DNA from: CBDIHP01 sp965279195
Lineage (GTDB): Bacteria; Planctomycetota; Planctomycetia; Isosphaerales; Isosphaeraceae
DNA length: 64,000 nucleotides
Reading direction: 5' to 3'
NCBI GenBank assembly: GCA_965279195.1
Contig: CBDIHP010000043.1
Location: 62,001-126,000 of the forward strand
Shown piece by piece: positions 26,158 through 34,654 of the stretch (the stretch's first letter is position 1; every line of letters begins with the position of its first letter). The translations under genes and the position numbers were made by a program. The notes beneath the pieces are model-generated. The model was not told the DNA's origin. It made no database searches and saw only the letters and a program-made list of their open reading frames with translations.

Positions 26158-28407
26158 TCAACGGCGGAAGAACTTGCCGAGGATCGGGTGGCACTTGTCG
26201 CAGGAGTCCATCGGCAGGACGCCGTGCTCGCTCTGGGCGGAGGCGACGACGGACTGCGAGGAGGGGAGGACAGGGGTCGGGCAGGTGACGGTCACGGGGA
26301 CCTTCACGCAGACCTCGACCGGGACCTGGCGGCAGATGGTCCGGGGGACGCAGACCGTCTTGCACTCGGTGACCTTCTTGGTGACGGTCACGGGGTCGTA
26401 GACGGTGCAGGTCACCGGCTCGGTGCGGCAGGTCTTGTAGCACTCCTTGCGGACGCACTGGATCGTCTGGGTCTCGCAGACGGTCACCGGGACGCAGCGG
26501 GTCCGGGTCTCGCAGACGGTCTCGCAGATCGTCTGGGGGACCTTCTTCACGCAGGTCTCGGTCACCAGGCGGCAGGTCGTCACGGGGACCTGGCAGGAGC
26601 GGGTCTCGCAGACCATCCGGCAGGTCGTGACGGGCACCTGCTTGACGCACTGCTCGGTCACCAGGCGGCAAGTCGTGACGGGCACCTTGCGGACGCAGGG
26701 GTCCTTGACCATCTTCGTGACGGTGTAGGGCACCTGCTTGACGCAGGTCTCCTTGACCATCCGGGTGACGGTGCAGGGCACCTGCTTGACCGCGGTTTCC
26801 TTCACCATCGTGGTGACGGTGTAGGGCTCCTGGCGGCACATGGTCTTGGGGCACATCTTGGTGACGGACACCGGCACCTGGCGGGTGCAGGTCTTGTTGA
26901 CCATCACGCAAGTCGTGTAGGGGACCGTCTTGTAGCAGGTCTCGTTCACCACGCGGCAGGTCGTGACGGGCACCTGCTTGACGCATTCGCGGGTGACCAT
27001 CTCGCAGATGGTCTCGCAGACGGTCTTGTAGGCGGTCTCGCTGACCATCCGGGTGGTGGTGACGGGGACCTGCTTGACGACCTCCTGGGAGACCATCGTG
27101 CAGGTGGTGACCGGGACCTGCTTGGTCACGGTGTACGGCACCTTGCGGCAGACGGTGTAGGGGACCTCGCGGGAGATCGTCTGGCGGTCATAGACCGTCT
27201 TGCAGACGTTCTGGATCTCCTCGGTCGGGACCCACACCTTCTTGCAGACATAGGTGCCGGGGCACTGGACCCAGCAGCCGTTGACGCACTTGGTCTTGCC
27301 GGGCTTGTAGACCTGCTGGGTCTGCCAGCAGCCCGACTTCTTGATCACCTGCTCGGTGACCGTGCGGGGCACGCACACCGTCTCGCAGACCGTCTTCGAC
27401 GCCGTCTCGGTGACCGTCTTGTAGCAGGTCTCGCTCACCGTCTGATAGCTGGTCGTCTGGACCGGCCGGCTGACCGTGTAGCGGCACTCCTTCATGACCG
27501 TCTCGCAGACCGGCTTGCAGACCGTGTACGGGACCTGCTTCTGCACCGTCCGACGCACGGGCGTCTGGACCGTGTAGCGGCATTCCCGGGTCGAGGTCTC
27601 CTTCACCTGGCGCTGGACGGTGTAGGCGACCTGCTTGTAGTTGGTCTGCTTGACCGGCACCTGGACGTTGTACGCCTGGGTCTGCATCACGGTCGTCTGG
27701 ACCGGCACCTGCACCGTGTAGGGCACGTTGCGGTAGCAGGTCTTCTGGACCGGGCGGCAGACGGTGTAGCAGACGTTCTTGTAGGAGGTCTCCTGCACCG
27801 GCCGGCAGACGGTATAGGCGACGCTCTTCATGCGCGTCTCCTGGACCGGCCGGCAGACGTAGTAGACCTGATCCTTGTAGGACGTCTCGCGGACCTGGCG
27901 GGTGAGGTTGTAGACGTGCGACTTGAGGACGGTCTCCTTCACAGGACGGCTGACCGTGTAAGTGCGCGTCTCCAGGTGGGTCTCCTTGACCGGACGCTGG
28001 ACCGTGTAGGTCACGTCCTTGTAGATGGTCCGGGAGACCGGCCGCTGGACGGTGTACTGCTGCTCACGCAGCACCGTGCGGTAGACCGGCTTCTGCACCG
28101 TGTACGGGACGTCGCGGACGTGGTTCTCCACGATCGTCTTGTAGTTGGTGACGGTCCGGGGCTGGAGGATCGTCTCGCAGACATTGCGCTCGACCGTGAT
28201 CGGCTTCTGTTCGTAAATGGTCTCCGAGACCTGCCGCATCACGGTCTGGCGCTGGAGCTGATATTCAACGTGCCCGCCACACTCCTGGGGCACGGGGCAA
28301 CAGCGAGAAGAGGCACCGCCAGCATAGCTGGCCGCCTTCGCCGGGTGCGCGGCCGCCCCCACCCCGACGAGCAGGGCAAGGAGCAGGGCCGACGGAAGAT
28401 TACGCAT
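26158..28407 (-). CDS. YTV-repeat secreted cell-wall protein
   Basis: A 749-residue exported protein. The signal peptide is MRNLPSALLLALLVGVGAAA to about HPAKA. Then come dozens of units of about 24 residues with the core YTVxRPVxET or VPVTTCRxV and many regularly spaced cysteines. This is the planctomycete YTV motif, reported for Rhodopirellula cell-wall proteins, where cysteine cross-links are thought to matter. It ends in CDKCHPILGKFF, a CxxCH-like tail. I chose 28407 over 28446 because the signal peptide begins there and GGAG precedes it. The role is probably structural, in the envelope protein layer. Confidence 0.9.
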   Translation of the reverse strand: MRNLPSALLLALLVGVGAAAHPAKAASYAGGASSRCCPVPQECGGHVEYQLQRQTVMRQVSETIYEQKPITVERNVCETILQPRTVTNYKTIVENHVRDVPYTVQKPVYRTVLREQQYTVQRPVSRTIYKDVTYTVQRPVKETHLETRTYTVSRPVKETVLKSHVYNLTRQVRETSYKDQVYYVCRPVQETRMKSVAYTVCRPVQETSYKNVCYTVCRPVQKTCYRNVPYTVQVPVQTTVMQTQAYNVQVPVKQTNYKQVAYTVQRQVKETSTRECRYTVQTPVRRTVQKQVPYTVCKPVCETVMKECRYTVSRPVQTTSYQTVSETCYKTVTETASKTVCETVCVPRTVTEQVIKKSGCWQTQQVYKPGKTKCVNGCWVQCPGTYVCKKVWVPTEEIQNVCKTVYDRQTISREVPYTVCRKVPYTVTKQVPVTTCTMVSQEVVKQVPVTTTRMVSETAYKTVCETICEMVTRECVKQVPVTTCRVVNETCYKTVPYTTCVMVNKTCTRQVPVSVTKMCPKTMCRQEPYTVTTMVKETAVKQVPCTVTRMVKETCVKQVPYTVTKMVKDPCVRKVPVTTCRLVTEQCVKQVPVTTCRMVCETRSCQVPVTTCRLVTETCVKKVPQTICETVCETRTRCVPVTVCETQTIQCVRKECYKTCRTEPVTCTVYDPVTVTKKVTECKTVCVPRTICRQVPVEVCVKVPVTVTCPTPVLPSSQSVVASAQSEHGVLPMDSCDKCHPILGKFFRR

Positions 28408-28892
28408 CGTCAGACGCTCCACGACAACACTCCCGACAGACGTCAATCGACACGATACGGCCAGGGAGACTCCGCCTCACCTCTGCCGGATCGCTAAACT
28501 CACTGTCTTCCTTCGGCCACGATGCTTACCAGCTTCAGGGTCTTTCTCTATTTCACCTAATGCCCGAAAACCCCCCAGTCGCAAGGTTTTCCCAGGCGCA
28601 ATACGCCTCACAGGTCGACCGGAGCGACCCGCACAGCCCGGAGAGATTCGCCGGGCGTTGCGTTGGGAATCCTGGGAAAAGTCGGGCCCGGCGTGCCAAT
28701 GGTCGGGTAGGGAGGGGACGTGGTCGGTCGGACGAAATGCGGGTGCGTCTTGTCGGGTGTGGTGGCCCGCGGACCGGCGGGACGCGGGGCTCCGCGGCGT
28801 CGGAGGCCGACGCCGCGTCGGGGGGGGGACCCGAACGTCGGGGCATTGGGTCGGTGTGGAGGCCGCGAGGACGCGTCCACCAGGAAAACGAA
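28408..28892. other. Intergenic region upstream of the YTV gene
   Basis: No gene is seen in about 480 bases. The first 150 bases are less GC-rich and likely hold the YTV promoter. A hairpin GCGGCGTCGG-AGG-CCGACGCCGC lies at 28794-28816, followed by a run of G near 28820. Confidence 0.5.
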
Positions 28893-28920
28893 CCGGCCCG
28901 AGCGAGGTCGCTCGGGCCGG
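28893..28920 (-). terminator. Rho-independent terminator of the 28967 gene
   Basis: CCGGCCCGAGC and GCTCGGGCCGG form an 11-base stem with a six-base loop. On the - strand it is followed by TTCGTTTTCC, the T-rich tail of an intrinsic terminator, 46 bases past the stop. Confidence 0.75.
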
Positions 28921-28966
28921 GCGGGGGAGTCTTGTGGAGGTCGGGCTCGCCATCGCGAGGGCCGTT

Positions 28967-29344
28967 TCAGTCCGACTCCGACGGGTAGCGCTCGACGACG
29001 TCGCCCCGGAGCCATGCCGCGACCTGGTCGAGGGCCTCGTGCCCGAAGGGGCGGCCGGCGGCGGCGAACCGGGCCGGCTCGTACAGGGAGTTGAGCGGGC
29101 GTTCGAGGACCGGCAAGCCGGGGCACCTCCAGCGGCCGTCCCGGGTGAGCGTCGCCTCGGCCGGCTCCTTCTTGTGGGTCAGGAAGGCGACCACCCCGAC
29201 CACCACCTGCGACGGCGGCAGCGCGGTCGTCGCCTGGACGCAGGGCAACCCCAGCCAGAACGCCGGCCCGCCTCGCCCCCTCCCGCACAGTTGCTCCGCG
29301 CCCGGTTCCAGGACGACCGTCCGGCTGCTCGTGAGCGTCCGCAT
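28967..29344 (-). CDS. Hypothetical 125-residue protein
   Basis: MRTLTSSRTVVLEPG is preceded by AAGGAG at ideal spacing. The sequence continues coherently (QVVVGVVAFLTHKKEPAEATL, LERPLNSLYEPARFAAAGRPF, ALDQVAAWLRGD). No domain is recognised; a clear ribosome site and terminator support a real gene. Confidence 0.6.
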   Translation of the reverse strand: MRTLTSSRTVVLEPGAEQLCGRGRGGPAFWLGLPCVQATTALPPSQVVVGVVAFLTHKKEPAEATLTRDGRWRCPGLPVLERPLNSLYEPARFAAAGRPFGHEALDQVAAWLRGDVVERYPSESD

Positions 29345-29868
29345 CTTCCAACTCCTTCTGCCGACCCGGGGAGTCACGTCACGGTGGGTACTCTATCATA
29401 GTGAACGTACGTATACAATCGGAAACCCCAGAAAGTCCTCATCCCCCACCGCGCGGTACGGCCCCATCGGGTCTTCCGACCCATCTTGGAACGCCCCCCG
29501 TGCCGCGCCCCGGGCCTCCCCACCGAGGGGGACCCGAACCCTCCGGATTCGTCGACCTTGCCGGGTCAGGTGCCCTTGCGTCGTTTGGGGAACCAGATAA
29601 GATGAGAAGACTGGATGCCCTTCTCGGACTCGCTCCCTGCCAGGATCTTCCGTTTCCACAGTTTGTGAGCACGCCCCCTGGGGTGTGCTACACTGGACTC
29701 GAACGGGGACCCGGTCCTGGCGTGGGCTCGTCGCGAGGCGGGGTGGCGTCGAGGGGTCGGGACTCGGGCTGTCGGCGACGACGGCGGGTCTCGGTCACGC
29801 ACTGGGAATCGGTCAGACAGGGGCCCTCCATCAGGATGGGGGGCCGGCCCGATCGCAAGGAGGTGACC
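29345..29868. other. Intergenic region before the 29869 exported protein
   Basis: No gene is seen. Near 29405 lies ACGTACGT followed by GTATAC. An inverted repeat AGCACGCCCC/GGGGTGTGCT at 29668-29689 ends in TGCTACACT (29686-29694), an extended -10 box candidate. The perfect ribosome site AAGGAGGTGA lies just before 29869. Confidence 0.45.
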
Positions 29869-30288
29869 ATGTCCGTCCGTCGCTGGAGTCCCCTGGTCGG
29901 TTACGGTCTGCCCGGAATGATCCTCGGACTGGCGATCGCGGCCTGGTTCGGCGGGAAATCCCCCTCGGCCCTGGCCCAGATGCCCGCCCAGTCGGGGGAA
30001 GCGTCGGGGACGATCGCGTTCACCACCACCCTCGGCGGCTCCACCACCCAGATGCTCTACCTGATCGACACCAAGGGCCAGTCCTTCGCGGTCTATCGGG
30101 TCGACCCGATGAACGCCAAGGGCAACGGGGCCGTCAAGCTGGAAGCCACCCGTCAGTATCGCTGGGACCTCAAGCTCAACGAGTACAACAATCAGGCCCC
30201 CGAGGTGACCGACGTCGAGGCGATGGTCCGGTCGATCGGGGCCAGCAACGGCCAGACCTCGAACCCCAACCCCAAGCCGGTCCGGTAG
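29869..30288 (+). CDS. Exported hypothetical protein
   Basis: A 139-residue protein. MSVRRWSPLVGYGLPGMILG continues into an N-terminal helix and a likely cleavage after ALA. It is followed by a compact beta domain (GTIAFTTTLGGSTTQMLYLI, QSFAVYRVDP, YRWDLKLNEYNN). AAGGAGGTGA is a textbook ribosome site. It precedes the membrane-anchored helix-turn-helix gene and may share its control. The family is unknown to me. Confidence 0.75.
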   Translation: MSVRRWSPLVGYGLPGMILGLAIAAWFGGKSPSALAQMPAQSGEASGTIAFTTTLGGSTTQMLYLIDTKGQSFAVYRVDPMNAKGNGAVKLEATRQYRWDLKLNEYNNQAPEVTDVEAMVRSIGASNGQTSNPNPKPVR

Positions 30289-30385
30289 TCTCAGGGAACG
30301 TGGGCGTCCTCGTCCTCGCGGTCCCTTTTGACCTTCCCCAAATAGCGTCGAAATCGACCGAAACCCCAACGCCCGGGCGGATGGC

Positions 30386-30414
30386 CCCCTGAAATCAGGG
30401 GGCGTCCCCCTGAC
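30386..30414 (+). promoter_or_regulatory. Two mutually exclusive hairpins before the 30443 gene
   Basis: CCCCCTG (30386-30392) can pair with CAGGGGG (30397-30403). The same block, TCAGGGGG, can instead pair with CCCCCTGA (30407-30414). The pair lies 28 bases before the start codon, so it could act as a leader switch or attenuator. Confidence 0.4.
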
Positions 30415-30442
30415 GATTGATCCGATCGCGAGGAGCACGTCG

Positions 30443-31990
30443 ATGGCCCAATTCTACACCCTGGAAGAGGCCGCCCGCGTCCTCGGCATGAGCCCCGAGG
30501 AGCTGAAGAACAAGGCACAGCACCGCGAGATCCGCGCCTTCATGGACAGCGGCTCGTGGCGGTTCCGGGTCGCCGACATCGACGAACTGGCCCGCCGCCG
30601 CGGCATGGGCAGCGACCCCGAACTCTCGCTCTCCGACCTCGACCTGTCGGTCCCGACCGGCGGCTCGGCCAGCGACGAGATCAACCTCTCCGAGTTCCAG
30701 CTCGGCACGGTCAAGCCCGACCTCGGGCCCCAGAGCATCCAGGGCCTCCCCGCCTTCGAGGCCGAGAAGGACGTGCAGTTCGACGAGTTCGCCCTCCCGC
30801 AGGGCGGCGCGGTGTCGAACTCCAGCTCGACCATCCTCGGCATGGACCAGAGCGGCAAGCTCCCCAGCGACTCCGACGTCCGCGTCATGCCCGAGCTGCT
30901 CACCGGGCCGAGCGACTCCGACGTCCGGCTCGCCCCGATCCCCTCGCGCGGTCCCGGCGACTCCGACGTGACCCTCGTCAACGACGACCAGTCGCTGGGC
31001 GACTTCACCCCGGTGTCCGGATCCAGCGACACGGCCATCCGCCAGAGCCCGCTGCTCGGCTCCTCGGCCGAGGTCTCGGCCGCCGACGCCGGCTCGGACT
31101 TCGAGCTGACCCCTTCGAACGTCATCGACGCCCTCCAGCCTGAGAGCGGCTCGGACTTCGAGCTGACCGCCCTCGACCATTCGGACGAGTTCGAGTCGAC
31201 CCCGATGCTCGCCGCCGGCCCCGGCGACTCCGACGTGACGGCCGCCGAGCCGACCGCCTCGGGCATCAACCTCGGCCGCCCCAGCGACTCGGGCATCAAC
31301 CTCGGCGGCGTCGGCCTGGAGAACCTCCCGGCGGACTCGATCGAGCTGAGCCCCCTCTCCGGCGACGAGATCAAGGCGTTCCAGCCCCCCAAGCCGGCCG
31401 CCAACCCCGCCAAGCCGAAGCCGTCCCTCGCCGCCACGCCCCCCCCGGCGACCGCCAAGGGCGAGAAGGACATCTTCGACGACACCGACTTCAGCCTCGA
31501 AGTCGACGCCTTCGACTCCGGCGGCGACTCCTCCGAGCACGAGGACAAGACCGTCCAGCTCGACCGAGGCTCCGACTTCGAGATCGACGACTCCGACTCC
31601 GCCTCGGAAGTCTTCGCCCTCGATGAGGACGAGGTCGACACCAGCGCCGCCACCGCCATGGCCCCCGCCGTCACCGACGACGAGTCCGGCGAGTTCAGCG
31701 CCGATGACGGCGGCGACATGGGCGGCAGCGGCTGGGACGTCGAGAGCGAGAGCGTCCCGACCCGCGGCGCGGCGTCCTCGGCGTCGGCCGGTTCCCCCGT
31801 CCTCACCTCCGCGGCGGCCGCCGCCGAGTGGAGCGGCGTGTGGGTCGGCGTCCTCGGCTTCGCCTCGTTCCTCATGCTCCTGGCGCTCTTCATCTCCTTC
31901 GACCTGATCCGCAACCTGTACGAGTACAAGGGCGGCTCCCTGGTCGGATCCGGCCTGATCAAGAGCATCGCCGGCCTCTTCGGCGGCTGA
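30443..31990 (+). CDS. Membrane-anchored helix-turn-helix protein with acidic repeats
   Basis: A 515-residue protein. The N-terminal 55 residues (MAQFYTLEEAARVLGMSPEE, WRFRVADIDELARRRG) form an excisionase/MerR-like DNA-binding helix-turn-helix. A long acidic, low-complexity region follows with repeats such as GDSDV, GSDFELT and SGINLG. One transmembrane helix near the C-terminus (nt about 31838-31920) is followed by a short tail. The layout, DNA-binding domain first and membrane anchor last, suggests a membrane-tethered transcription or nucleoid-attachment factor. GAGGAG precedes the ATG. Biochemical role unknown. Confidence 0.75.
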   Translation: MAQFYTLEEAARVLGMSPEELKNKAQHREIRAFMDSGSWRFRVADIDELARRRGMGSDPELSLSDLDLSVPTGGSASDEINLSEFQLGTVKPDLGPQSIQGLPAFEAEKDVQFDEFALPQGGAVSNSSSTILGMDQSGKLPSDSDVRVMPELLTGPSDSDVRLAPIPSRGPGDSDVTLVNDDQSLGDFTPVSGSSDTAIRQSPLLGSSAEVSAADAGSDFELTPSNVIDALQPESGSDFELTALDHSDEFESTPMLAAGPGDSDVTAAEPTASGINLGRPSDSGINLGGVGLENLPADSIELSPLSGDEIKAFQPPKPAANPAKPKPSLAATPPPATAKGEKDIFDDTDFSLEVDAFDSGGDSSEHEDKTVQLDRGSDFEIDDSDSASEVFALDEDEVDTSAATAMAPAVTDDESGEFSADDGGDMGGSGWDVESESVPTRGAASSASAGSPVLTSAAAAAEWSGVWVGVLGFASFLMLLALFISFDLIRNLYEYKGGSLVGSGLIKSIAGLFGG

Positions 31991-32008
31991 GTCCCAGAAC
32001 GGAATGGA

Positions 32009-32115
32009 TGATGGTGGATGGGTGATGGGTAAGCCCGACGCCGGCCGCGCCGAAGGAACGGCCCGCCGGCCTCGCAACTTCCCCCTCGTCGGATTTCCTG
32101 ACCCATCCACCATCA
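32009..32115. repeat. Inverted repeat between the 30443 and 32156 genes
   Basis: TGATGGTGGATGGGT at 32009-32023 is exactly inverted at 32101-32115. Adjoining GATGGGT units repeat on both sides. The 77-base loop carries no gene. It may be a small repeat element. Confidence 0.5.
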
Positions 32116-32155
32116 CCCATTACCCATCCCTTATCCTCCTTCGGGAGACCACGGC

Positions 32156-33001
32156 ATGGATGCCAGACCCCGGGCGATCGCGTTCGGCTCGACCCTCGGG
32201 CTCTTCCTGGTCCTCGTCCCCGGCTGCGGCTCGGGAGGGATCGGGTTCGTCTCGAAGAACCGGCTCGACGAGGCCACCAAGCTCACCCAGGCCCTCCGCG
32301 CCGAGAACGCGCAGCTCAAGGACGTCGCGCTCAACCTCCGGTCCGACAACCAGGACCTGACCCAGCGGGCCGTCGACGACGCGAAGACGATCCGCACCCT
32401 TGAGACGGCCAACCGCGGCTACGAGAAGGCCATCGCGGGCTACCAGTCGGACCGCGAGAAGCTCCAGGCGTCCTACGAGAAGATTCAGCGGGTGGCGAGG
32501 ATGCCCCGCGACACCAGGCTCTCCGACGCCTGGAACGACGCCCTCGGGCGCTTCGCCGCCGAGATCCCCGGCGCCGAGTTCGACCGCGGCAGCGGCACCC
32601 TTACCCTGCCGACCGACGGCCTCTACGAGCGGGCCCAGGACGGCCTCTCCCCCGAGGGCCAGAAGCGGCTCAAGCAGCTCGCGAAACTGATCGCCGAGTC
32701 GTCCCGCGACGACGGCGAGGCCCCGGACATCCAGATCGACGGACACGTCGCCCTCTCGCCCGTCCGGCTCACCGGCGGCGACGACCGCGCCGAGACCTCG
32801 CGCGCCGAGGAGCTGAGCCTCGCCCGCGCGGCGAAGGCCCGCGAAATCCTCGCCCAGCCCAACGGCGGCCCCGCCCCGAGGTTTTCCGTCGCCGGCCACG
32901 GCTCGTCTCGCCCCATCGTCGACGCCGACGATGACCTCTCCCGCGCCCGCAACCGCCGCCTGGAGATCACCCTCCGCCCCCCCGGCAAGCCCGCGACCTG
33001 A
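32156..33001 (+). CDS. OmpA-family lipoprotein with coiled coil
   Basis: A 281-residue protein. The signal peptide ends in a lipobox-like VPGC, followed by a coiled coil (residues about 35-115, ATKLTQALRAENAQLKDVAL). An OmpA/MotB-type peptidoglycan-binding domain ends the protein (IQIDGHVA, LSLARAAKAREIL, GHGSSRPIVDADDD, NRRLEITL). It probably tethers the outer layer to peptidoglycan. Confidence 0.85.
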   Translation: MDARPRAIAFGSTLGLFLVLVPGCGSGGIGFVSKNRLDEATKLTQALRAENAQLKDVALNLRSDNQDLTQRAVDDAKTIRTLETANRGYEKAIAGYQSDREKLQASYEKIQRVARMPRDTRLSDAWNDALGRFAAEIPGAEFDRGSGTLTLPTDGLYERAQDGLSPEGQKRLKQLAKLIAESSRDDGEAPDIQIDGHVALSPVRLTGGDDRAETSRAEELSLARAAKAREILAQPNGGPAPRFSVAGHGSSRPIVDADDDLSRARNRRLEITLRPPGKPAT

Positions 33002-33113
33002 CCCCTCGACCGACGACGGGCCCCGATCCGGGCGGGGGCCGGGGGCCGATGATCGAGTTGGCGGGTTCTGATGTCTCGGGGTGAGAATGCGATCGGATCC
33101 GGGAAGGGCCGAG

Positions 33114-33413
33114 CTACTCGCTGATCCGAAGGACCAGCCAGATCCCGGCCCAGAGGGCCATGAGCGTCACCCCCGCGCCGACGACGGTCACGGCGGCCGT
33201 GGCGGCGAGTGCCTCCAGGTGCTGGCCCAGCCCCCGGGCCTCGCCCAGGCTGCCGACCGTCTGGAACATGGCCAGGAGGGTCACCAGCGCGGCGGCCATC
33301 ATGGCGGTGCCGAACACGAAGGTGACCACGGTCACCCGCCCGGCCGGGCTGCGCACAAGGGACATGACGATCGCGGAGAGGAACACCGCCAGGATCAGGT
33401 GGCCGATACGCAT
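33114..33413 (-). CDS. Small three-helix membrane protein
   Basis: A 99-residue protein from the ATG at 33413 (MRIGHLILAVFLSAIVMSLV), with further hydrophobic stretches TVVTFVFGTAMMAAALVTLL and VVGAGVTLMALWAGIWLVL. The ribosome site is weakly GC-rich. No family is recognised. Confidence 0.65.
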   Translation of the reverse strand: MRIGHLILAVFLSAIVMSLVRSPAGRVTVVTFVFGTAMMAAALVTLLAMFQTVGSLGEARGLGQHLEALAATAAVTVVGAGVTLMALWAGIWLVLRISE

Positions 33414-33552
33414 CCGATCCCACCCCCGCCCTTGTCTGGATTCCAGGGCCCGTCCCTGGCACAATGCCAGCGTCCCCGACCGAACGATTTCGTGCCGGAC
33501 GCCCCTGCGCGCCCGGCCGTTTGACCGCCCGATTGTAGGAGACTCTCCGCTC

Positions 33553-34596
33553 ATGGCCAACGGCGCCAGCCCGACACAGTACCGTTTCTCGTTCGGCCCC
33601 TGGAATATCAGCACCGGCGCCGACCCGTTCGGGCCCCCCGTCCGCAAGGAAGTCGAGTTCGCCCGGAAGATCCGCGCGTACAAGGAACTCGGCTTCGACG
33701 CCGTCCAGTTCCACGACGACGACATCGTCCCCGCCGACCTCGACTGGCCCGCCACCCAGCGCGGCATCGCCGCCGTCAAGAACATGCTCGACGGCGAGGG
33801 GCTGTTCGTCGAGATCGTCGCCCCGCGCCTCTGGGAAGACCCCCGGACGATCGACGGCGCCTTCACCTCCAACAGCCCCTCAGACCGCCAGTATGCCCTC
33901 GACCGCGCCAGGCGTTGCGTCGACATCGCCCGCGAGGTCAACTGCAAGAATTACGTCCTCTGGCTGGCCCGCGAGGGGACCTACATCCGCGAGGCCAAGT
34001 GCGGCAAGACCGCCATCGCCCGCCTGCTCGACGCCTGGAACGCCATCCTCGAGCACGACCCCGAGATCCGGATCCTCGGCGAGGCCAAGCCGAACGAGCC
34101 GATGGACCAGGCCTACCTGCCGACCGTCGGTCATATGATCGGGCTCTGCTACAAGACGATCGACCCCAGGCGGTCGGGCGTCCTGATCGAGTCCGCCCAC
34201 TCGATCCTCGCCGGCCTCGACCCCGCCGACGACATGGCCTACGCGATGTTCCACGAGAAGCTCTGGTCCGTCCACCTGAACGACCAGAACGGGCTCAAGT
34301 ACGACCAGGACAAGGTCTTCGGCAGCGTCGACCTCCGCCGCGCCTTCGACCAGGTCTGGGTCCTGGAGAAGAACGGCTTCGGACAGAACGGCGAATGCGT
34401 CGGCCTGGATATCAAGGCCATGCGCACGACCGTCCTCGACGACTCGATGTACCACCTGGCCCACTCCAAGACGATGTTCCTCCGCCTGGTCGACATCGTC
34501 CGCGGCGTCGACCACGCCCGCGTCGAGGAACTCCGGGCCAACCGTCAATATGAGCAACTGGAGATGCTCATCCTCAACGCCCTCACCGGGCGCTGA
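33553..34596 (+). CDS. xylA: Xylose-isomerase-like TIM-barrel enzyme
   Basis: A 347-residue protein similar to sugar isomerases of the XylA type. FHDDDIVP carries the active-site histidine, LGEAKPNEP the metal-binding glutamate and lysine, and HLNDQNGLKYDQDK the late metal ligands. It is shorter than class II XylA (about 440) and close to class I-like bacterial forms. Its reaction (aldose to ketose) is likely, but the exact sugar is not proved. It converges on the glycosyltransferase with a shared stem-loop between. Confidence 0.85.
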   Translation: MANGASPTQYRFSFGPWNISTGADPFGPPVRKEVEFARKIRAYKELGFDAVQFHDDDIVPADLDWPATQRGIAAVKNMLDGEGLFVEIVAPRLWEDPRTIDGAFTSNSPSDRQYALDRARRCVDIAREVNCKNYVLWLAREGTYIREAKCGKTAIARLLDAWNAILEHDPEIRILGEAKPNEPMDQAYLPTVGHMIGLCYKTIDPRRSGVLIESAHSILAGLDPADDMAYAMFHEKLWSVHLNDQNGLKYDQDKVFGSVDLRRAFDQVWVLEKNGFGQNGECVGLDIKAMRTTVLDDSMYHLAHSKTMFLRLVDIVRGVDHARVEELRANRQYEQLEMLILNALTGR

Positions 34597-34612
34597 GGCC
34601 GGGAATCGCGGT

Positions 34613-34647
34613 GAGACGCGGGCCCGGGGCGACCGGGCCCGCGTCTC
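34613..34647. terminator. Bidirectional stem-loop between convergent genes
   Basis: GAGACGCGGGCCCGG and CCGGGCCCGCGTCTC make a perfect 15-base stem with a five-base loop, between the stops at 34596 (+) and 34655 (-). No T run is seen on either side. Confidence 0.7.
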
Positions 34648-34654
34648 CCGATGC

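Noticed and set aside
26158..28400. Regular DNA periodicity that might be read as a CRISPR array
   Set aside because: The repeats encode the YTV protein in one open frame, are not identical, and have no spacers or cas genes nearby.
28818..28830. Run of G's near 28820 as a G-quadruplex
   Set aside because: A single run without the needed four spaced tracts.
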